Shown: positions 51,901-60,900 of the stretch, piece by piece
Numbering within the stretch: position 1 is the stretch's first letter
Layout of the letters: every line of letters starts with the position of its first letter
Origin: Eupeodes corollae
Lineage: Eukaryota; Arthropoda; Insecta; Diptera; Syrphidae
Assembly: GCF_945859685.1 (NCBI RefSeq)
Contig: NC_079147.1
Span: 195,035,174-195,099,173 of the forward strand
Length of the DNA: 64,000 nt
Direction of reading: 5' to 3'
Program-made: the position numbers and the translations under genes
Notes under the pieces: generated by a model
What the model was told of the DNA's origin: nothing
Seen by the model: the letters and a program-made list of their open reading frames with translations, nothing else
The model's database searches: none

Positions 51901-54900
51901 TTAACACAAATCAAACTATCTCACTTGCACTTCATAAGAAACATCGAAACACCATTTGCAATTAAGAAAGAGCTGTCAACCTTTATCATTTTTAAATCTT
52001 CTTGTTCGGTTGGAAACACCAACAAGATTTATTTAATCTAAACTGAGATAAACCTTCGGTGGAAACTTAATTATCTTTTCTATTGTTTTTTCTTGAAAAA
52101 TAAGCCCAGTTAGTGCATTTTCGTTAACAAAACTAAATAATATTAACAGTAACAGATTGATTTTTTTTTTCGCCAATGGAAAACCCATGATTCCAAATGC
52201 ACAACTACTCAACGAACACAGCCATTGAGATAAAAACGCAATGTAATACCTACCATCATTTGAGAACGAAGTCTCATAAGATCTATTCGAGACTCGTATA
52301 AATGTCAAAAACCCATCCGTAGTACGATTCTACTTTAACTTTTATCGGTAGTATTCATACTATGGATATTATTTTTGTTATTCATGTAAGATCCTACTAT
52401 ACTATTGATAGATTTTCCAACAAAACACGGGTATTAAAATTCGAAAAATAATTTCTTCCAAAGGTGAAACGTAAAGAAACCCTCAAAGCAAATTCTCCGG
52501 AAAATCATCCCTTTTTCTTATTTCAAAGGCGCAAAATTTAAATGATTTTTAGCAAATCACTAAGCTAAAAGACGATTCTAATATCTTACTATATTTTAAC
52601 AATTTGCTAAAGTCGCGAAAAAGCTACTTTTACTTTTATCAATTATCATAGACATCTGTTCATCATTATTTTTAAAAGAGCAGTAAGTGGAATGGTCCAG
52701 TCCACAGTTGGGAATTCTAATAAATACATAGCAAACAAAAAAAAAATGTTTTTATTCAATTGCTAATAAGTTAAATGTTAAGACCTTAAAAAAAAGAATG
52801 TTTACAATTTAGAGACTATGTATTTAAAGGTAATGGGGTGTATTCATAGAGAAAGATTAAAGCCGTGATTTCTTCATCTATAGTTTAAGGCTTGTGGGTT
52901 AAATAAACACAGCTCTTGTTCATAGTCAATTTTCTAGCTGTGTTTAGTAAAACCCTAGGTTAAGATTGTATTCTACTACAAGTATACTTCAAATGACAGG
53001 GCAAAGCAAAAAATACTGTTATAATTTCAAACTTGTTATTTTGTGCTGTCATTCCTCAAATTAGATATATACAAAAATAATAATATAAAACAAATTTGAC
53101 TGTTTCTTTATCCAAACGATATCATTAGTAGAAATCCTTGTAGCTTAATTCAAATGGATAAAACAGTGTTTTGTATATTTTTCTTTTTCTTGGTGGTATA
53201 TTTTGCAGATCACCAAATAACTCAAACTCCTCTAAGACATCCATATCTTCTTTAGTTGCGATATCAATCGACATTTTTCTGGACATCAAGTTTACTTAAA
53301 ATGTATTTGATATAATTGACTTTTTCAGCTTTTCAATTCACAAACAAAAATCAAATATGACATTTGTCTGTGATAATAACTACTTAAACATAGCAATTCC
53401 TATGTTTATATTTAAAACACTAGCTAGCTTAATAACAACTTAGGAAGAGTTTAACAAACATCTATGAATGTGCCCAAATATCTTCACCGGTTTTTGATAT
53501 ATGGCCGACGAAAAATGTATTCAATTTTTAGTGGCCTTAAAACGAAGTTAAAAAAGTACGCAAACTAAAGAACAAGAATTCCTTCTTCAGAAAGAGGTAA
53601 GGCATCACAGCGTTTCCTCTGTTGTCTTATTTTTAGTTTAAGACGTTTGTTTTGTTTTAGCTATAAATTTAAAAAAAAAAAACTGAGATTCGTGTATTAT
53701 GGAACCCTAAATGAACCGTACCAATATTAGATATCTCACAGCCCGGCAAAATCCTCATTCAAACTCTCCAAGTGGGTGCCAGGCGGGCAATGATCACCAC
53801 AGTAGTCCTGTGCGTTTTTGGCAGGATGGTGATTAGCTAAGGTTGAGTTGGATCGCTGAATTGTTGTAACTCCTCAATAGTGCAACGTTCGGAAACCCAA
53901 TTTAATCATAGTTTAGAGGTTCCTAATTTCAGTGGTGGTGTGAGCGTACTAGTACGAAAACCGTGCCGAAGAATGAAAGGCTGGGGGATAAACCAGCCGT
54001 TAACGAGCTCTTTCGGATGCTGTGGCAAGGTCCGTCATATTTCTGCCTTACCCCGGCAAGCGGCTCTGCCGGGGCTGACCGTCTTTCCGCTTTACTCGTG
54101 GGAATAAAATGAAAAAATTTAAAAATAAACAAACAAACAAAACAATTATTAAACAAAAAAATCGCACCAAGGCTGCCAATGCGGTCACATCACCTGAAAA
54201 GGCTGTCGAGCCAAATCAGGTGTGTGAACGTGTTGTCAACCCTGTGGTTGCAACTAGTGGCGAGAGTCCTTCTCCCTCTACTAGCCGCAACATATACTTA
54301 AAGGAATTACCCGTCAGTGGAACAGCTGTGACGCTCGGCAGTCCCAATGGCGGAAATTCCACACCCCACCTCTTCCCCGCTCCTGCTAGGACGTCGCAAG
54401 CGACCCCAAAAAGGGACACCCCATCCGGAGAGACAAAATCTGCGACATGTGGAATTGACTCAAAGGGTGAGGGCACACCCGGATTGGCATCGGTAGCGAT
54501 TAAATCTGGAGGTGGACCCACATCTGTGATACACGGACATAGTTCTGGGCCGGCCAAAAAGAAGTCCAAGAAGTCACAGGCCAATCGAGACCAACGCAAC
54601 GCCGAAAGGATTCTAGCCGCAGTCGGTGTCATACCGGCGGCGGAAAGAACCCCAGAGCAAACGCGTGAACTCGAGTGGGCTAGTGGCTTTCTTAGCAAAA
54701 AAGCTAAACCGACCTGCGGCGACTCAACGTCAAAGCGAGATAGGTCTTTCGAGGGTGACAAGCCCGAACCAAAAAGGCAGAAGGTGCTTTCCAACAGCAC
54801 ATCAGCCGTCAACAAAGATCTCTCCTTCAGCGACGCGCTCAAAGGTAAGATCATTGCCGCGGTCATTGACAGGAGTCATGTGGATGGTAACATCTCTCAT

Positions 54901-57900
54901 GATCATTGGGCAGAGGTCAAGGCTCACCTCGGTTTCAGATTTTTATCTGTTATCGAGGAAAATCCGGGGCCTCTCCCAGACACAGCCGATGCAGGATGGT
55001 ACCAAAATCGCATCAAACTCATCGCCTGTGGTGATCAGAGATCTTTCGATCTATACAGGGCTGCTGTCAATGGCTTGCCAGAAGTCTGGCCGGGTGCCAA
55101 GCTCGAGGTTGTTGCAAGGGAGAATATTCCTTGCCGGCCAAGAGCACGTATAATGGTCCCGGCTCTTCACAACTGTCCAGACATGATCATGAAACTGATC
55201 AAAACAAGTAATCCGGACCTGCCTACTCACGACTGGAAAGTACCAAAGGTTGAGAAGGAGACAGTGGGTCACTATAGATCGGCTCTCGTGCTGATCAATA
55301 GGGAATCACTGGCTCCACTGGCCGCGACCAAAGGTGTGATTAGGTATGGTTTCGATGAAATCATGATGCGTATTTATAAAAAAGATGAAGATACGCTAAA
55401 CACGCCCCCCACAGAAGCCTCTTCAGCGGAGGGAAGCGATTCATTGGCAACGAAAATGGAGGTCGATGCAACACCAAAAGTGGAACCATCGACATCCACT
55501 GCCCCAAATAAGCCATCCGACGTGGAGGCTAAAACTAAAGTCGACAGTAACTCCGACATGGAGACTGAAGACGCCACCTTAGGCATCACCCAGAGTGAGG
55601 AAGACCTGCTTAGGTCCTCCTCAGACGAGGAAAACGCCGACAAAACAGTGGTGGAGGTTGATCTGACTAATAGTAGCAATGCTGCGATTAGTACAGATTA
55701 ATCTCCATCACGCCATCATGGCCACAAACAACCTGATACTCCGACTGCATAAGAACAAGGAAGACATCGTCTTAATACAGGAGCCGTGGGTCTCAAACTC
55801 CATCATCAGAGGTCTCAGGACTCCTGGCTATAAAATATTATATGCATCGGAGAAAGGTGAACCAAGGTCATGCATGTTAGTAAAAAATGACTTAAACATA
55901 TTTTTACTCCCCAATTACAGCGACAAGGACACCACCACCGCTGTCCTAACAACAGATAAAGCCACCTACTGGCTCATATCCTCCTACCTTGGCCACGACA
56001 GCCCAATTCCAGGAAACACCTTGAGGAAGGCAATTGCGGACGCGCAATCGAAAAAAGTTGGTCTCCTAATTGGTTCAGACGCTAACGCCCATCACACGGT
56101 ATGGGGTAGCTCTGATATAAATGAGAGAGGTGAGTACTTATTTGATTATTTACTAAGCACTAACCTACTCATAAGTAATATTGGTAATGAACCCACATTT
56201 GTAACCAAGAATAGGAAAGAGGTACTTGATATTACACTTACCTCTGACTCGATCCACAATATGATTTCAAACTGGCATGTCTCAAAAGAGAATTCCTTCT
56301 CTGACCACAAATACATTCAGTTTGAGCTCAAAGATGTAGCAAATACATCTACGGGATTTCGAAATCACCGGAATACCAACTGGGAGCGTTATAGGGAGGT
56401 ACTAGCACAACTGCTTAATCATAACCTTCTTAAAAGCTCCTCCAGTAAAGATGAACTAGACCTTTCTGTAAATCATCTCACCGAAGCCTTAAATGAATCA
56501 ATGAGATCTTCATGCCCTGTAACCATTTTAAAGGGTAAAAAGAAACCTCATTGGTGGCATAAAGAATTAGAACCATTCAGAAAGAGCTGTCGTAAACTCT
56601 TCAATAGATCTAAGTACACTAGATCTCCTTCTGACTGGGACTTATACAAACAAGCTCTAAAGCAATATAAAAAAGAATTAAGAAAGAGTAAGAGGTCTTC
56701 TTGGAGAAATTTTTGTGGTAAAATAGAAAATACTTCAGAAGCCTCAAGACTCAGGAAAATTCTCTCAAAAAGTCCAACAATACCTAGTGCTTTAAAGACA
56801 GAAACAGGCACATGGACTATCACAGATGAAGAATCTCTTAACCTGTTATTAGACACCCACTTTCCAGGTAGTTCTAACATACTCAACGACTTAACATCAG
56901 AGTCTCAAGCTTCTACAAGCGATTTAGTTGATCTAATAACGCGGGAAAAACTGCAATGGGCCATAGACAGCTTTGATCCATATAAATCTCCAGGACCAGA
57001 TGGAATCATTCCGGCCGAACTACAAAAATGCTCAGACATGATTATTCCACCATTGGAAATCATTCTGACAAGCTGTGTAAGGTTGAGATATATTCCCAAA
57101 GCCTGGAGAATGGCAAAAGTAGTCTTCATTCCCAAAGCAGGGAAACCCTCACACGTTAACCCTAAAGATCTACGACCAATCAGCCTATCATCCTTCCTTC
57201 TTAAAACCTTGGAAAGATTGATTGAAATTTATATCAGACATAATTTAAAACCATGTCTCATTTCCACAGCTCAACATGCTTACTCTAAGGGAAAATCAGT
57301 AGAATCAGCACTTCACTCACTGGTACGTACTATTGAACATTCCCTCGAATACAAAGAATATAACCTGGTAGCGTTCCTAGATATTGAAGGAGCTTTCAAC
57401 AACGTCAGTTACCAGGCGATCACAACAGCAATGGATAAGCTGAAATTAGAGAAGTCACTCATAGATCTTATAAGTCTCATGCTCAAAAGCAGGACAATAA
57501 TTTCTAACATGAGAAGTTTTACTACCACCAGATCGGTGAATCGGGGCACTCCCCAAGGTGGAGTCCTTTCGCCTCTTTTATGGAACATGGTAGTAAACGA
57601 CTTACTTACAACATTGGAAACAGAAGGTTTCAAGGTGATTGCCTACGCTGATGACGTTGCGATATCCGTATCTGGGAAGCACCCCCAAGTTCTCTCGGAA
57701 CTCCTACAAAATGCCCTAAACAGGCTAACTAAATGGGCTAATCAATGTGGATTGGACGTCAACCTACACAAAACAGAATTAATACTCTTCTCGAGAAGAT
57801 ATAAAATTCCTCAGATTAGCCCACCAAAGATTAAAGGAATACCATTAAGCTTTTCCGACCAAGCTAAATATTTGGGCCTCATTTTAGACAAAAAACTAAA

Positions 57901-60900
57901 TTGGAAGGCAAATATTGATGAAAGAGTCAAAAAGGCTACTGTAGCGCTTTTTACTTGTAAAAAGGCCATAGGATCAAAATGGGGCTTCTCCCCAAAAATA
58001 ACCCACTGGCTATACACTTCGGTAATCAGGCCGATACTCATTTATGGAGCCGTCGTATGGTGGACCGCACTGGATAAGATGGTAAATCTAAATAAACTCA
58101 TTAAAGTCCAGCGGTCAGCAGGTATGTGCATCACAGGAGCACTTCGCACAACACCAACCGCAGCACTGGAAGTGCTTTTAAACCTAACACCACTTGACAT
58201 CTTCTCTAAAAAGGTGGCTGCCAACTCATGTGTAAGGCTTAGAGCCACCTCTCAATGGACCAGTAACAATACTGGACATACAACCATTCTAGATAATTTC
58301 AGATCTATCCCAGATCGCTTAGACTATACCACCCCAAAAAATGGTATTTGGTAAAAGATTCCATGTGTCCATCCCTTCAAGATCCTCCTGGGAAGAAGAG
58401 GGACCCCTGGAAGACGATGCGGTACACTTCTACACTGACGGTTCAAAGACCGATCACGGAGTTGGAAGTGGTATCTTTTCAGAACAACTGAATCTCAGTC
58501 TATCCTATAGACTTCCCAATCAATGTAGTGTGTTCCAGGCAGAAGTAATGGCGATAAAAGAAGCACTATCCTGGCTCAAAGAAAACGTTATATCTTGTAA
58601 GGATATACGTATCTTCTCGGACAGCCAAGCCGCTCTTAAATCTCTCGCGTCTGTCTCCACAAACTCTCGAACAGTCCACGATTGTCAATCATCTCTGAAG
58701 GAGATGACGGAACAGTTTAACATTCACCTCATTTGGGTGCCGGGCCACAGAGACATTCCGGGAAATTGCAAAGCCGATGAGCTCGCCAAAAACGGAACAC
58801 TTCTGCCTTATGTTAGACAAAAACATAACATAGGAACACCACTTGCTACATGCAAATATCTTCTCAAGCAATATGCTTTAGAAACAACAAATACTAGATG
58901 GTCACGAAGTACCACCTGCCTGGCAACCAAGCAAATATGGCCAAGTATTGACTTAAAACGGTCAAAAGGCTTGATATCACTAAGCAGACAAAGTATAAGC
59001 TCTACAATTGGAGTAATAACGGGACACTGCCTCATAGGTAGACATGCTCTGAGGCTAGGGGTCTACACAAATGACTTCTGTAGAAGCTGCATGGACGAGG
59101 AGGAAGAGGAAACAGTCCAACACCTTCTATGTACATGTCCAGCACTCTCCATTAGAAGGAATTACTTTCTCGGTAATCCCTTCTTCGATAATACCAGTGA
59201 ACTGGCAAATATTGACACAAAACGTCTCTCTAACTTTATTAAAAGCACAAAATGGTTTGTTTAAATTCATTACTCCCATGAGTAACCTCATTAGTGGTAT
59301 CACAATGGACCCTTGAGGTCTACGTGTGTCAATGATATCTAGACAGCCACTCTAACCTAACCTAACCTAGATATCTCACAAATAGCTAATTATATAACTT
59401 AGTATAATTGCATTAAAATGTAGTTTTTTGATTACTGTGCTACCAGCGTTGATTTTTGAAGTCTTCGAATTGAGATTTAGAATACTTTCTACTAATATTT
59501 TAATCATATTAAAAGTGCTGAACTTGCTTTGGTTTATTGATCCATCATTGAACATTTTGGCAATTCTTTACGTTTCAAGGTACCTAAAATCATAATCTAT
59601 GGTTTTTAGAGATGTGTGATGTGTACTTTCGTACTTTCGGAGTAACTTTCTTGTCCTCTATAACTCAAAAACTTTCAAGATGTGTTAAAAGATCTTTTTA
59701 GTAAATTCTTTTTATATCCCAAATATCACACGAACTAATCATGCTATCAACTTTTATTTTATTGTATTTAATACGTTATGACTTCAAACACAATCGATAC
59801 AAATTTAAAAAATTCGACCAACTATTTTTTTTAATCAAAAAAACTTTAAAAAAATTGGCAGTTCAAAAATATTTTACGAAACAAAGTTTGAATTATCTTT
59901 AGATTATTTTATGTGACTAAAAATGGCGTTTTTCTTTTAACTTTTCGATTATCTTGACCGCAACTAACCTAACTTTTAATAATGTTGAATTGCATAAATT
60001 ATTTAAATCATAATTTATCCTTAAAAATTATGTCATTTGCATAAGAGAACGAATGAAAAGTTATCAGTATGGTTTGCATCCTAGAATTTAGGATACAAAA
60101 GTTGGGTAACTCGATGTCATCAACCAATATATACATATATACAAAGTCTTATTATATTTTATTGAGATTACAATTTATTTTTTTAAGTCAATGGAAATAC
60201 CTTTATTTAGTCACCCAATTTCTTCATTTTTAATACAAGTTATTAAAAAAACACAATTAGTTCTTAAAACGTCAAACCTTTGGCAAGTCACAAAAAACCG
60301 AACACCAACAATAAAGTGGCTGTCTATTAAACATTATCTTTGATTTGAGAAAACTTATCAATTTACTACAATCTGTGATGAACATATATAGTTTAGTATA
60401 TATTACAACTTTCATAAGGCGGTGTTCTCCACTTTATTTAAAAAAAAAATAAGTTTTGTGTTCAGTTTCATTCGTCAGTCCGTTGTGTTGTATTTAAATT
60501 TAAAATTCGAGCGAAATATCGCCGACTCAACATCAAATCCCACTTTGAATTTTAATGTTGGTAATAAAGTTTGTGGGTCGCACAATTTGACGGCCACCAT
60601 AACTGAACCAAGTTTGGGTTATGTTTGTTGTCTTTTCACGTGCTAAGCCAGTCAACACGTCAGTCCTATGGTGAGTCGTTATTTTTTGTTAATTTGATTT
60701 GATAAAATGTAGTTTTTTGATATTCGAAATTACAAAAAAAAAACGTTAGTGCTGATTATAATTTTAAATTTCGGCATTTTCGTCAGTCCTATGGTGTCAG
60801 TCAGGTATATTGTTATTGTTCTTCATTTCATGATCATTAGTACTTTTAAGATGAAACTTTTCGATTTTGTTTATATTGTTTGTTGATTACTTAGAAATAT

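Larger units (their letters stand above)
53741..59367 (+). mobile_element. full-length LOA-clade LINE
   Basis: A 5627-bp element runs from GCCCGGCAAAATCC to (TAACC)n, flanked by 13-bp direct repeats. It has a 368-bp 5' UTR, ORF1, an overlapping ORF2 with endonuclease, RT and RNase H, a short 3' UTR and a TAACC tandem tail instead of poly(A). RNase H behind the RT and an ORF2 start MLRLVQINLHHA point to the LOA clade (Loa, Bilbo, Lian). Full length and perfect duplications mean a recent insertion; a single-base frameshift in ORF2 is the only obvious defect. Confidence 0.9.

Noticed and set aside
54216..54866. 216-codon minus-strand open frame
   Set aside because: Shadow of LOA ORF1, which has the domain content and position expected of the real gene.
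58332..58345. Programmed frameshift between LOA RT and RNase H
   Set aside because: The second copy has five A and reads straight through, so a one-base insertion (or sequencing error) is the simpler explanation.
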